A stretch of 64,000 nt of DNA from Clostridium_S neuense (GTDB lineage Bacteria; Bacillota; Clostridia; Clostridiales; Clostridiaceae): contig NZ_JBJIAA010000019.1 in NCBI RefSeq assembly GCF_045310695.1, positions 1 through 64,000 on the forward strand, in the 5' to 3' direction. Positions 42,990 through 51,258 of this stretch are shown here, one piece after another. Position 1 is the first letter of the stretch, and each line of letters starts with the position of its first letter. The translations under genes and the position numbers were made by a program. The notes beneath the pieces are model-generated. The model did not search any database. It was not told where the DNA came from and worked only from the letters and a program-made list of their open reading frames with translations.

Positions 42990-43712
42990 TTGAAAAAAGG
43001 AATTGAATTAGTTGAAGCAGAGAACTATGAAAAGCTTAGTGAAATAAGTGCAGAAGCTATGGTGAAATGTGTAAAGGAAAAGCCTAATGCACTATTTTGT
43101 CTAGCATCAGGAGGTTCACCAACTCTTGCTTATAAGCTTTTTATAGAAAGGGTTATTAAAGAAAATATTGATATTTCAAAATTAAGGATACTAAAGCTTG
43201 ATGATTGGTTTGGAGTAGAGGCAGAAGATCCTTGCACTAGTGAATTTTATGTGAGAAAAAATTTTCTAGAGCCTTTAAGCATTTCGGCTGAAAATTATAT
43301 AGGCTTTAACAGTGGTGCAGAAGATGGACAAAGTGAATGTAAGAAAATTGATGAGTTTTTAAAGGAGTATGGTCCTATTGATTTATGTATACTTGGTTTA
43401 GGAAAAAACGGACACTTAGGCTTGAATGAACCAAGAGAATATCTTGAGCCTTTTTCACATGTAGTAAAGATAGACAGTAAAACCAAAACTCACGATATGT
43501 TAAAGGCTACTAATGTTTCGATAAATTACGGTATTACAATTGGAGTTTCTCAAATTATGGCTTCAGAAAAAATCTTATTTATAGTAGCAGGAGACGAAAA
43601 AACTGAAGCGTTTAATGGATTTTTAGAGAAAAAAGTACGCTGCAGTTTACCAGCTTCAATTTTATGGCTTCATCCTAATACCTTATGTGTGTTTGAGAGT
43701 AGATGTAAGTAG
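42990..43712 (+). CDS. AgaI-like amino-sugar-phosphate deaminase/isomerase
   Basis: 240-aa member of the NagB/6-phosphogluconolactonase superfamily. Resemblance is closer to AgaI (galactosamine-6-phosphate deaminase/isomerase) than to NagB: CLASGGSPTLAYKL, LKLDDWFGV (Asp71/72), DLCILGLGKNGHLGLNEP (His142) and SLPASILWLHPN at the C terminus. TTG start behind a GGGGGGG tract. Last gene of the second PTS cluster, which points to galactosamine or N-acetylgalactosamine-derived 6-phosphate as the substrate; no tagatose pathway or deacetylase gene is visible. Confidence 0.82.
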   Translation: MKKGIELVEAENYEKLSEISAEAMVKCVKEKPNALFCLASGGSPTLAYKLFIERVIKENIDISKLRILKLDDWFGVEAEDPCTSEFYVRKNFLEPLSISAENYIGFNSGAEDGQSECKKIDEFLKEYGPIDLCILGLGKNGHLGLNEPREYLEPFSHVVKIDSKTKTHDMLKATNVSINYGITIGVSQIMASEKILFIVAGDEKTEAFNGFLEKKVRCSLPASILWLHPNTLCVFESRCK

Positions 43713-43773
43713 GGGTAAAGAGTCTAAGAACTTAAAGTATTTATATTTATGTATGAAAAAAGTAAAAAATAAT

Positions 43774-43824
43774 CTGCACCATTAATAAAGGTAATACAGT
43801 AAATTATCTTTATTAATGGTGCAG
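43774..43824. terminator. Bidirectional terminator, PTS cluster versus tetR
   Basis: CTGCACCATTAATAAAG pairs with CTTTATTAATGGTGCAG around GTAATACAGTAAATTAT. It is flanked by A-rich sequence on one side and TTATTTCTTTTTT on the other, between convergent genes. Confidence 0.85.
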
Positions 43825-43825
43825 G

Positions 43826-44404
43826 TTATTTCTTTTTTATATTGCCGCTTTTTGAGATTAATAAAATAAAATCATCAATCATTATTTTAAAGCTATCTTC
43901 TAAATTTGCTTTGCCTTGAAAATATCCAAAGGAGCTTAAAGAAACAAAACCATGTAAAAGGCTCCTTAATGCACGATTTTTATGAATTAATTCGGTTGTA
44001 TCTTTGACATAGAAATTTAGAATTTTATTAATAATATCAGTAGTTTGTTTTGCTAAAAGATACACTTCCTCATTTTTGGTACTTTTTATATTTAAGAATA
44101 ACTCGTAAGCAGTTTTATTTTCAAAAGCAAAATCTCTATAGGTAAAAGCGAATTCTCTTATGGCAGCTTCACCACTTTTACCAATTAATCTTTGCATTAT
44201 TTCTAAATTTAATTTAGTCAAAAAGTATATTGTCATTTTGATTTTAAGATCATCCATATTGTTGAAATGATTATACAAAGATGGGTACTTTATGCCAAGT
44301 TTCTCTGCGATTTTTTGGAAGGTAACTTGATCAAGGCCTATTTCATCAGCTAATGAAAAAGTAACTTGTATAATTTTTTCTTTAGTTAAATTTCTTTTTT
44401 GCAT
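43826..44404 (-). CDS. TetR/AcrR-family regulator
   Basis: 192 aa. The N-terminal HTH (about 7-55) reads LTKEKIIQVTFSLADEIGLD and FQKIAEKLGIKYPSLYNHF; the C-terminal ligand domain ends SFGYFQGKANLEDSFKIM, a WHG-type TetR C-terminal pattern. The divergent upstream region holds only the tail of an MFS transporter, so its original target may have been lost. AAGGAG lies ten bases before the ATG. Confidence 0.9.
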   Translation of the reverse strand: MQKRNLTKEKIIQVTFSLADEIGLDQVTFQKIAEKLGIKYPSLYNHFNNMDDLKIKMTIYFLTKLNLEIMQRLIGKSGEAAIREFAFTYRDFAFENKTAYELFLNIKSTKNEEVYLLAKQTTDIINKILNFYVKDTTELIHKNRALRSLLHGFVSLSSFGYFQGKANLEDSFKIMIDDFILLISKSGNIKKK

Positions 44405-44526
44405 TCGAGTATCACTCCTTGTAACCGTGCTTTAAGGATAGTTTAACATTATAAGAAGTATTTATCAAACTATAATTTATAGTTTATTATTGTATTATAA
44501 AGCATATTGCAATATATTTAAGCACG

Positions 44527-44625
44527 TTTGGAGGTGCTATATTAGGGAGACAAATAGCTGCTTATTTTGGAATTAGATATGCATTTTTTATTACCAGTGC
44601 ATTGCTTATAATGAATGCTATATGA
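44527..44625 (+). pseudogene. MFS transporter C-terminal remnant
   Basis: 32 residues ending an MFS fold: GGAILGRQIAAYFGIRYAFF then ITSALLIMNA, typical of helices 11-12 of drug exporters. No start; upstream sequence does not continue it. Probably a TetR-regulated efflux pump largely deleted. Confidence 0.6.
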
Positions 44626-44753
44626 ATCAAATTTTTATTGAAGATGCAATGACAGCTTCAACAAAGGAAGAGCATGATTATGTTTGTAAGTATATTTTCC
44701 CTAGAATAGGTAAGATTAGAAAAGGTGAAGAAATAATTTCATTACTGAAATGA
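44622..44753 (+). pseudogene. Unassigned small open frame (43 aa)
   Basis: ATG frame with coding-like composition (EEHDYVCKYIFPRIGKIRKG, EEIISLLK). No ribosome site is evident. It overlaps the MFS remnant by four bases and may be the 3' end of another lost gene. A degraded repeat fragment (CCACCCTGAAACTTAAATG, resembling the left arm of the 29.7-kb palindrome) follows at about 44763. The rest of the gap to 44936 holds only the presumed promoter of the GntR gene. Confidence 0.25.
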
Positions 44754-44936
44754 AAGCAAACCACCCTGAAACTTAAATGATTATTTAGCAACAAGTAAGA
44801 ATCACAATCTTTATGGAAGACGTTGCTACGGTGGAATTATGAAGTATTAATATTTATATTGCCAATTTTTATAGGTGTGATATTATAATACTTGAATAAA
44901 AAAATGCCTACAAAAGAACTGATAGGAGGAAATTCA

Positions 44937-45662
44937 ATGGGTGAAAAGAATGGAAACCGTTCTCGGGATGAGGCTATTGAAAAAATTGAGTATTATATAA
45001 TTGAAAATAAATTAGCACCACATGATAGGCTTCCCTCTGAAAGGGACCTATGTGAAATGTGGGGATTTAATAGGTCAACTCTTCGTTCTGCTATACAAAG
45101 ATTAGTGGTAGAAGGAAAGGTATATCAAAAGAAAGGCTCAGGGACTTATGTTGCTGAGCCCAAATTAGTAAGAAACCTTCAGGGCTTGAGATCTTTTTCT
45201 AAAGAAGTAAGTGATAATGGAAAGTCTTATGCGGACAGGATATTGTCGCTTGATATGATAGAGAGCAATAAACAAACTACTAAAAAGCTGCATGTACCTT
45301 TGGGACATAATGTATATGTACTGACCCGTCTCCGTTATATAGGTGAGGAGCCCGTAACCATTGAAAATTCATTTATAGATGCTAAGCATTTTCAAAAGCT
45401 CAAGCTTCATGATTTTTCTAGAGAGTCTTTATATGAGGTTTTTGAGAAGGAATACGGAATACAAATAATGAAGGGAGAAGAGCGGGTTGGAATTGCCTAC
45501 GCTACTGAGTATGAGGCAGAGCTTTTAAACATCAAGCCTGGTCAAGCAGTTTTTTATCTTACAGGTATTGTTTATGATGAGAAGGAAGAACCTGTGGAGT
45601 ATTTTAAATCCATTGTAAGGTCAGATAAGGTAAGATTTGCTAGCGTATTAAAACAGAAGTAG
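44937..45662 (+). CDS. GntR-family regulator, HutC type (FrlR-like)
   Basis: 241 aa. Winged helix at about 8-75 (DRLPSERDLCEMWGFNRSTL; GSGTYVAEP), then a UTRA ligand domain (NVYVLTRLRYIGEEPVTIEN; GQAVFYLTGIVYDEKEEPVE). HutC-type regulators bind sugar phosphates or related effectors. ATG 44937 has AGGAGG seven bases upstream; the frame extends 45 bases further without a site. It directly precedes a decayed fructoselysine kinase gene, so a role as an FrlR-type repressor is likely. Confidence 0.88.
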   Translation: MGEKNGNRSRDEAIEKIEYYIIENKLAPHDRLPSERDLCEMWGFNRSTLRSAIQRLVVEGKVYQKKGSGTYVAEPKLVRNLQGLRSFSKEVSDNGKSYADRILSLDMIESNKQTTKKLHVPLGHNVYVLTRLRYIGEEPVTIENSFIDAKHFQKLKLHDFSRESLYEVFEKEYGIQIMKGEERVGIAYATEYEAELLNIKPGQAVFYLTGIVYDEKEEPVEYFKSIVRSDKVRFASVLKQK

Positions 45663-45669
45663 GGAAAAT

Positions 45670-46093
45670 ATGAAACTTGCTGTGGTTGGAGATAATTGCA
45701 GGATGTATATGAAAGCCTTAATCAGACATTTACAGGTGTTAACCCAGTAAACTTGGCGGAGAAGCTTCTTATACTGGTGTTGTGGGAGACTATAAATATG
45801 TTAAAATAATGTTAGAGGTTCTGATGGAAAAGTCAGTGATACCTCACATATAAAAGTTTTACGCGGAAACACTACATTAATTAAGATAGAATACTTAAAG
45901 ATTATGATGTGGAATATGTTTTCTTTTCCTGCGATGAAGGCGATGAGGAATTTATCAGTGAATGCATGAAAAAATGCAGAAGAAGGTTTATAGGCTTGTG
46001 ATTGTAACCTTTGTAGAAAAAGGATTAAAAGAGTGCATGCATATGGTTTCAGAAAGTGCGACTAATACACTTAAGTACAGTGGTGCTTGGTAA
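45670..46093 (+). pseudogene. frlD: Decayed fructoselysine 6-kinase (PfkB family)
   Basis: Fragments in several frames match FrlD. The start reads KLAVVGDNC, then TFTGVNPVN, GEASYTGVVGDYKY, SHIKVLRGNTTLIKIEYL and DYDVEYVFFSCDEGDEEF; the extreme C terminus is ATNTLKYSGAW before TAA. Frameshifts and stops separate these blocks, and the central ~100 codons, including the PfkB catalytic motif GAGD, are gone. Intact enzyme phosphorylates fructoselysine; this copy cannot. It lies between two HutC-type GntR genes. Confidence 0.8.
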
Positions 46094-46128
46094 TGCTTGC
46101 TTAAAAATTTAGTATGGAGGTGCCTTGT

Positions 46129-46860
46129 TTGAGTAAAGAAGAAATCAATTATCAGTCCCCTATTTATTTGCAGCTTCGAGAGGTAATTCGCAACAAAATT
46201 GAGGATGGCGAATATATGCCTGGTATGGCGATCCCATCAGAAAATGATTTGGCTGAAACTTATGGTATAAACAGAATGACCGTGCGAAATGGAATTGACG
46301 CTCTTGTAAATGAGGGTATTTTAAAGAGGGTGCAAGGGAAAGGCGTATATGTTGTAGGTAACAAAGTTGAGAGGGATTTAGAGATTTTAGGTGGATTTAC
46401 TCAAACTATGAGGGAAAAAAATACTAAACCTTGCACTAAGGTGCTTACCAAAATCTTGAGGAAAGCAGGAGATAAGTATTCATTAATTTTTGGAATTAAA
46501 CCAGAAGATGAAATTTACTACATAAAGCGTATATGCCTAGCAGATGATGTCCCTGTTTCACTAGAGGAAATTTTTATACCCAAATACATAGTTCCTAAAC
46601 TTGAAGGTATTGATCTTGGAGTTTTCTCTGTTTATGAAGTATATGATTTTTATGGTATTAAAATAGAAAGAGCTTTCCAGACCCTCGATTTAACTCAACT
46701 TGATCAGAGAGATGCACGTATGCTTGGAATAGATTCTAATTTATCGGTTATGCTCTTTGAATGTACAAGTTATGATGAGAAGGATCGGGTTATTGAATTT
46801 ACACGTAATTATACACGAGGAGATAAATGTAACTTTAATGTTCATTTTTATAGAGATTGA
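46129..46860 (+). CDS. GntR-family regulator, HutC type (second)
   Basis: 243 aa. HTH at about 8-75 (SPIYLQLREVIRNKIEDGEY; PSENDLAETYGINRMTVRNG) and a UTRA domain (EIYYIKRICLADDVPVSLEE; YDEKDRVIEFTRNYTRGD). Diverged from the GntR protein upstream. TTG 46129 is used because GGAGG lies eight bases upstream; the ATG at 46114 overlaps that site. It follows the frlD remnant by 36 bases and was probably the next gene of the same cluster. A strong terminator follows. Confidence 0.88.
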   Translation: MSKEEINYQSPIYLQLREVIRNKIEDGEYMPGMAIPSENDLAETYGINRMTVRNGIDALVNEGILKRVQGKGVYVVGNKVERDLEILGGFTQTMREKNTKPCTKVLTKILRKAGDKYSLIFGIKPEDEIYYIKRICLADDVPVSLEEIFIPKYIVPKLEGIDLGVFSVYEVYDFYGIKIERAFQTLDLTQLDQRDARMLGIDSNLSVMLFECTSYDEKDRVIEFTRNYTRGDKCNFNVHFYRD

Positions 46861-46873
46861 ATGTTTCAAAAAG

Positions 46874-46920
46874 AATAAAGCAGGAGAAGCTAGAGGTAGT
46901 AGCGATTCTCCTGCTTTATT
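46874..46920 (+). terminator. Rho-independent terminator
   Basis: AATAAAGCAGGAGAA pairs with TTCTCCTGCTTTATT around a 17-base loop (GCTAGAGGTAGTAGCGA), 14 bases after the GntR stop. Confidence 0.85.
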
Positions 46921-46957
46921 AAATTCTATCATTAGTAATTGTAATTATGGGCACCAA

Positions 46958-46966
46958 TGGTATAAT
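46958..46966 (+). promoter_or_regulatory. Extended -10 promoter for the DUF89 gene
   Basis: TGGTATAAT lies 80 bp upstream of the DUF89/ARMT1 start; the -35 region is weak. Confidence 0.4.
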
Positions 46967-47045
46967 GAGGCTATTGATCTTGCTATGTATAAAGTAACCA
47001 AACATGTGCAATTAATGAACAATCATATTAGGAGGCATTATAATT

Positions 47046-47936
47046 ATGAAGTTAAATTTCAATTGTATTAACTGTAATATTAACCAAGTAAATAAGCTTA
47101 TGAAATTGTCAGAGCTTGATAGGCATGGAAAAGAAGAATTAATGAAAGAAGCTCTTAATTATTTAAGCGATGTTGACTATAATAAATGCAATCCAGAGAT
47201 TGCAGGAGAAATATGGCAAATTATAATTAGACATATAAAAGATGATAATCCTTATGATGAGATAAAGAAATATTATAACAGAGAAGTTCTAAAAATGATG
47301 AAGGAAATCGAAGAAATGATTTACAATTCAAATGACAAATTTAATACAGCACTTAAGCTTGCCATAACGGGAAATCTAATTGATTTCGAAGCTAAGCATA
47401 GCTTTGATGTAAATGTACTTAAAGAAAAATTAAGGAATATTGAAAAAACAAAGCTCGTTGTTGATGATAGCAGAAGCTTATATGAAAGTTTAAAGAATGC
47501 TAAAATACTTATGTATTTGGGCGATAATTGTGGAGAAATATGTTTGGATAAGTTATTTATAAAGTACATAAAAAATCAATTTCCAGGTATTAAAGTATAT
47601 TTTGCAGTAAGAGGGAAAGTCATAGTTAATGATATTACACTTGAAGATGCAAAAATGGTGGACATGCATGAGGTAGCTGAGGTGATTGAAAATGGGGATG
47701 GCTCCTTGGGAACTGTTATGGGTAGAGTAAGCAGTGAATTTAAAGAAAAATTTTATGAGGCAGATGTAGTAATAGCAAAAGGGCAGGGGAATTATGAAAG
47801 CCTAAGTGAAATAGATAGAAACAATGTGTTTCATTTGTTTATGGCAAAATGTGAAGCTGTTGCAGGTCTTTTAGGTGTAAATACTATGTCAATAGTCTGT
47901 GCTCAGAAAAAAGCCGCACATAACAAATTTATATAG
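47046..47936 (+). CDS. DUF89/ARMT1-like damage-control phosphatase
   Basis: 296 aa. N-terminal Cys pair (CINCNINQ) followed by a helical region, then the DUF89 core: ALKLAITGNLIDFEAKH, YLGDNCGEICLDKLFIKYI (metal and phosphate site), RGKVIVNDIT, MVDMHEVAEVIENGDGS and AKGQGNYESLSEID. Characterised DUF89 proteins are metal-dependent phosphatases acting on damaged phosphometabolites such as sugar phosphates. AGGAGG lies ten bases before the ATG. The stop TAG (47934-47936) is part of a family B repeat. Confidence 0.9.
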   Translation: MKLNFNCINCNINQVNKLMKLSELDRHGKEELMKEALNYLSDVDYNKCNPEIAGEIWQIIIRHIKDDNPYDEIKKYYNREVLKMMKEIEEMIYNSNDKFNTALKLAITGNLIDFEAKHSFDVNVLKEKLRNIEKTKLVVDDSRSLYESLKNAKILMYLGDNCGEICLDKLFIKYIKNQFPGIKVYFAVRGKVIVNDITLEDAKMVDMHEVAEVIENGDGSLGTVMGRVSSEFKEKFYEADVVIAKGQGNYESLSEIDRNNVFHLFMAKCEAVAGLLGVNTMSIVCAQKKAAHNKFI

Positions 47937-47985
47937 ATAGACAACGTGAAAGATTTAAATTGTGAATACCACGTTTATCCATAGC
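47931..47985 (+). repeat. Family B hairpin
   Basis: ATATAGATAGACAACGTG at the left and CACGTTTATCCATAG at the right pair around AAAGATTTAAATTGTGAATA-type loop sequence. It includes the stop codon of the DUF89 gene. Confidence 0.65.
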
Positions 47986-48019
47986 TTTTTACTGCAGGTA
48001 AAACCCTTAACTGTAGTAT

Positions 48020-48047
48020 TTGACAAATTATGGTTTACAACTATAAA
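48020..48047 (+). promoter_or_regulatory. Sigma-A promoter for the GNAT gene at 48174
   Basis: TTGACA (48020-48025), 16-bp spacer, TATAAA (48042-48047), about 125 bp upstream of the start. Confidence 0.5.
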
Positions 48048-48173
48048 TTTACAAATGATAATTTTAATGTTCTATGTTGTTTATTTTTAAAATAGTTCTC
48101 AAATAAGCTTTATTAAGCAAATAAAATTTATGATGTATTTTCAAATTTAAATATATAGGATGGAATTAAAAAA

Positions 48174-48707
48174 ATGGATTTAATTGTTGAAGTAGGAACA
48201 GTGAATGATATAGATGAATTGGAACAGCTTTATAATGACTTAAATGATTATTTAGCAGAAGGAATAAATTATCCTGGATGGATAAAAGGTATATATCCTA
48301 TTAGAGAAGATGCAGCCAATGGTATTAAAGAAAATGCTCTTTATGTGGCAAGGTGTAATGGAAGAATAGCTGGTTCTATTATATTAAGGCACAAACCTGA
48401 AGAGGCATATTACAAGGTTAAATGGAGCTTTGAATCTGATTATTCGGATGTTTTTGTTATATATACCTTTGCAGTTCATCCAAACTTTTTAAAGTGCGGA
48501 GTAGGTAAAGCGTTAATGGATTTTGCAACTAAGCATGCTATTATGAATAATGCTAAAGCTCTTAGACTGGATGTTTATGAAAAAAATATGCCTGCAATTA
48601 AGCTATATGAAAAGTGCGGCTTTAAGTATGTTGATACAGTTGATTTGGGCTATGGAGAACATGGGCTTGATTGGTTCAAATTATATGAAAAACAGCTTGT
48701 CAGATAA
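48174..48707 (+). CDS. GNAT-family N-acetyltransferase
   Basis: 177-aa GNAT protein. Acetyl-CoA-binding segment: VIYTFAVHPNFLKCGVGKAL; C-terminal motif: LRLDVYEKNMPAIKLYEKCG, ending in an FKYVDTVDLGYGEHGL loop. N-terminal substrate part is typical (DIDELEQLYNDLNDYL; INYPGWIKGIYP). Substrate unknown. ATAGGATGG lies upstream of the ATG. A short gene remnant follows. Confidence 0.9.
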   Translation: MDLIVEVGTVNDIDELEQLYNDLNDYLAEGINYPGWIKGIYPIREDAANGIKENALYVARCNGRIAGSIILRHKPEEAYYKVKWSFESDYSDVFVIYTFAVHPNFLKCGVGKALMDFATKHAIMNNAKALRLDVYEKNMPAIKLYEKCGFKYVDTVDLGYGEHGLDWFKLYEKQLVR

Positions 48708-48738
48708 AATTATTGAAAAAATGCTAGAGATAGAATGA

Positions 48739-48927
48739 TGGGGCTTTCCTGTAGATGTAATATGCGGTAATTTTAAAGTTTTTGATTCTGAGCTAACTAT
48801 GGATACTGTACAAAAGCTAATATTAATGTATTCTGATTTTAAAGATAGAACTGAAGCGGAATTAAATGCAAGAGAAACTTTTCCTAATTCATATACAAGT
48901 CTTGGTGGTCTAGAGTTTGAAGTTTAA
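48739..48927 (+). pseudogene. C-terminal fragment of an unidentified gene
   Basis: Open frame of 62 codons without a start, reading GFPVDVICGNFKVFDSELTM and ending FPNSYTSLGGLEFEV. Coding-like composition, but preceded in frame by TGA and lacking a ribosome site. Family not recognised. It lies between the GNAT and CPBP genes. Confidence 0.45.
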
Positions 48928-48959
48928 AATATATGGAATTAGGAGGAAAAGAGGTTAAC

Positions 48960-49733
48960 GTGAGAAATAAAAATACTAAGAATAGCATTGTTTTATTTTT
49001 AATCTTTGCATTCGGACTTCCGCTAATATGTGTTCTTTTGGAGAAAGGGGTATTTAAGTCTGGGATTATAAATTTTATATTGTTTGGTATTGAGGCAGCA
49101 GCACCAACACTTTCAGCAATAATTGTAACCTCAATCTTTAATGTAAAAATTGGTATACGGAAATTTTTGAAGAAATGTTATATTAAAAATATAAAAGTAA
49201 ATTATGTTTTGCTTGGAGTAATGATACCAATAGTGCTGCTTGTTGCCGCAAAATTAACGTGGTGTGTTTTTGCCAGTAATACTACGTTTATGAAAGGAAT
49301 TACTGTAAAAAAGCTTCTAATAATAGCATGGTCCCTAATTGCAGAGGAAATTGGTTGGAGAGGATTTTTACAAGAGAGATTGGACAAGCCACTTGGATAT
49401 TTATTAGCACCTATACTTCTGGGAACCATTTGGGCATTGTGGCATTATCATTTCTTTTGGCTGGGAACTATGTCAGCACCACTCATATTATTTTGGCTTG
49501 GTTGTATTGCAGACAGCTTTGGCTACTACTGGATTACTAAAAAATCAAAGGGAAATATTATTCCAGTGTCCTTGTGGCATTTTACAGAAAATATGTTTGC
49601 CAATGTTCTTTTAATAACTCCTGAATACAATCACGGGAGTAATATTCCATACTTGCTGTGTGTAGTCTATTCATGTATTATGGCTATAATTATAAGTTTA
49701 AAATTAATGTGTGAAGGACGGCAATATAGATAG
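48960..49733 (+). CDS. CPBP-family intramembrane metalloprotease
   Basis: 257 aa with about eight helices. Motif 1 is AEEIGWRGFLQERL (paired Glu plus Arg), motif 2 WALWHYHFF (His), and motif 3 LWHFTENMFANV (His and Asn), together forming the metal site of the Abi/CPBP (Rce1-like) family. Members process prenylated or peptide substrates; many confer bacteriocin self-immunity. GTG 48960 was chosen (AGAGG five bases upstream); an ATG 27 bases earlier has no site. The last codons (QYR, TAG) fall inside a family B repeat. Confidence 0.88.
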   Translation: MRNKNTKNSIVLFLIFAFGLPLICVLLEKGVFKSGIINFILFGIEAAAPTLSAIIVTSIFNVKIGIRKFLKKCYIKNIKVNYVLLGVMIPIVLLVAAKLTWCVFASNTTFMKGITVKKLLIIAWSLIAEEIGWRGFLQERLDKPLGYLLAPILLGTIWALWHYHFFWLGTMSAPLILFWLGCIADSFGYYWITKKSKGNIIPVSLWHFTENMFANVLLITPEYNHGSNIPYLLCVVYSCIMAIIISLKLMCEGRQYR

Positions 49734-49925
49734 ACAACTTGAATGTTTGAAATGACTAACACCAAACTTATCCCGTAAGTGTAAGATTTTGCTTAGAGTA
49801 TAGAGTACAATTGACAGAGGACAGTGAAGGATGATTTTTATCCGCTATCGCTTCAAAAAATCTAAAACTATATATTTATAATCTTTTTATTCCTTTACTG
49901 TGAATTGTGAACTGTACAATGATTA
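49727..49925 (+). repeat. Family B start plus family C repeat (copy C3)
   Basis: TATAGATAGACAACTTGAA begins inside the CPBP gene. The tract GAGTACAATTGACAGAGG and ACAGTGAAGGATGATTTT at about 49800-49840 is nearly identical to that near 5.2 kb. The right end (CTGTGAATTGTGAACTGTAC) resembles an inverted, diverged copy. It is followed by a ~45-bp segment also present at 315-360. Confidence 0.7.
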
Positions 49926-49984
49926 AGTTAGTTCGTAAAATTTAAAACCATGACTGAATATATTTAATGTGACAGCCCCGCAAA

Positions 49985-51019
49985 TTATTTTTCCATGAAT
50001 ATCTGATCCCAATATCTAAGCATTTTGGCACCCCATTTTATATTTAGGTCTGGGAGAGGTAGTCCATAGGCCAAGTTTAAAGCTACTTCAAGCATGTTTA
50101 TGCCAGCACCTAAATTGGTTACAAGAGAACCAGATACTCTAGGATTTATTTCTATTAATTTAGGCAGTCCTTCCCTTGAATATTTAAATTGTATATTTAT
50201 GTTGTAGGAAAGGTTTAAAGCCTTAACTATTTTTTTTGATATAGCTATGAGTTCGTCATTTTTTTCTATGATAGATTCAATAGCTATACCCATAGAGGTT
50301 TCAACCCTCTGGCGAGGAATGCATACAATTGTTTCACCATTTTTGCACACACAATCCACGCTGTATTCAGTGCCGGGTAAGTATTCCATAATAAGAATAT
50401 CTGGAAGCTTACTATATTGCTCCAATTGGCTTTTTAATACTTCCCATCGTATTTTGGCGGTTCCTGGTCTTTCATTTAATATATCTATTTTTTCATTGGT
50501 TATTATGTGAAAGCCCTTACTACCTTCTGATGCTGCAGGTTTTAAACAGACTGCTTTGTTAGGATAGCCTAATTCAAATATAGCTTTTTCTATTTCATTT
50601 AATGTACATGCACGTCTATATTGAGGAATAAAATTGCTTTCAGTAAAGTAGTCATATAAGGCTATTTTATTATTAGCAATACTAAGTTTTTCAGTATCCG
50701 ATGTTGTAATTATCTTTACGCCTAGGCCGTCAAACAGTGGTATATTGCGGGATAATGGAACTAATTCATCTCCGTATTGAGGTATTAAAGTAGTTATACC
50801 CTCTTTTTTACATATATTTTTTATACTTTCTATATAATCGGCAGAAGCTCCGCTGGGTACTATATATTTTTTACCAGTCAAAGCAAAGCCTAGAGAAACC
50901 TTATCTTCTCTATCTGCTGTAATCACATCTACCTTCATGTGCTTAATATCTTTAAGCATTTTCAAATCTGCTGCAGTACCCATGTTGTCAGATATTGTCC
51001 ATAATACTTTAATATTCAT
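49985..51019 (-). CDS. ATP-grasp domain enzyme
   Basis: 344 aa. An N-terminal Rossmann-like pre-ATP domain (about 1-110, VLWTISDNMGTAADLKMLKD) is followed by an ATP-grasp domain with KPAASEGSKGFHII, ILIMEYLPGTEYSVDC and LIEINPRVSGSL (metal-binding Glu/Asn). Similar to CarB-like or PylC-like carboxylate-amine ligases, which activate a carboxylate as acyl phosphate and join it to an amine. Substrates cannot be inferred: it is alone, with no biosynthetic neighbours. TGGAGGAA precedes the ATG. Confidence 0.85.
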   Translation of the reverse strand: MNIKVLWTISDNMGTAADLKMLKDIKHMKVDVITADREDKVSLGFALTGKKYIVPSGASADYIESIKNICKKEGITTLIPQYGDELVPLSRNIPLFDGLGVKIITTSDTEKLSIANNKIALYDYFTESNFIPQYRRACTLNEIEKAIFELGYPNKAVCLKPAASEGSKGFHIITNEKIDILNERPGTAKIRWEVLKSQLEQYSKLPDILIMEYLPGTEYSVDCVCKNGETIVCIPRQRVETSMGIAIESIIEKNDELIAISKKIVKALNLSYNINIQFKYSREGLPKLIEINPRVSGSLVTNLGAGINMLEVALNLAYGLPLPDLNIKWGAKMLRYWDQIFMEK

Positions 51020-51063
51020 AGAAGTTCCTCCATTTTATCTGCTTAAAGTATATTATATCATCT

Positions 51064-51122
51064 ATATAAAGATAGACAAGCTAAAAGGTTCAAATTACCA
51101 ATTGCCAATTGTCTATCTATAT
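51064..51122 (+). repeat. Family B hairpin
   Basis: AAGATAGACAA at the left pairs with TTGTCTATCTAT at the right, with a small inner inverted repeat (CCAATTGCCAATTG). It is located in the divergent region between the ATP-grasp and deacetylase genes. Confidence 0.6.
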
Positions 51123-51258
51123 CATGTTGTAATTTTTTACAACAGCTTATTTTTTTAAAGTTCAATAAATATCCATAATAGTTTTGCGTTATTAAGCTAA
51201 TAATATGCTATAGAGAGTGAAAATAGCTTGATATTATTTTACAAAAGAAGGTAATGAG

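Noticed and set aside
46114..46128. ATG start for the second GntR gene
   Set aside because: This ATG overlaps the GGAGG site that correctly spaces TTG 46129.
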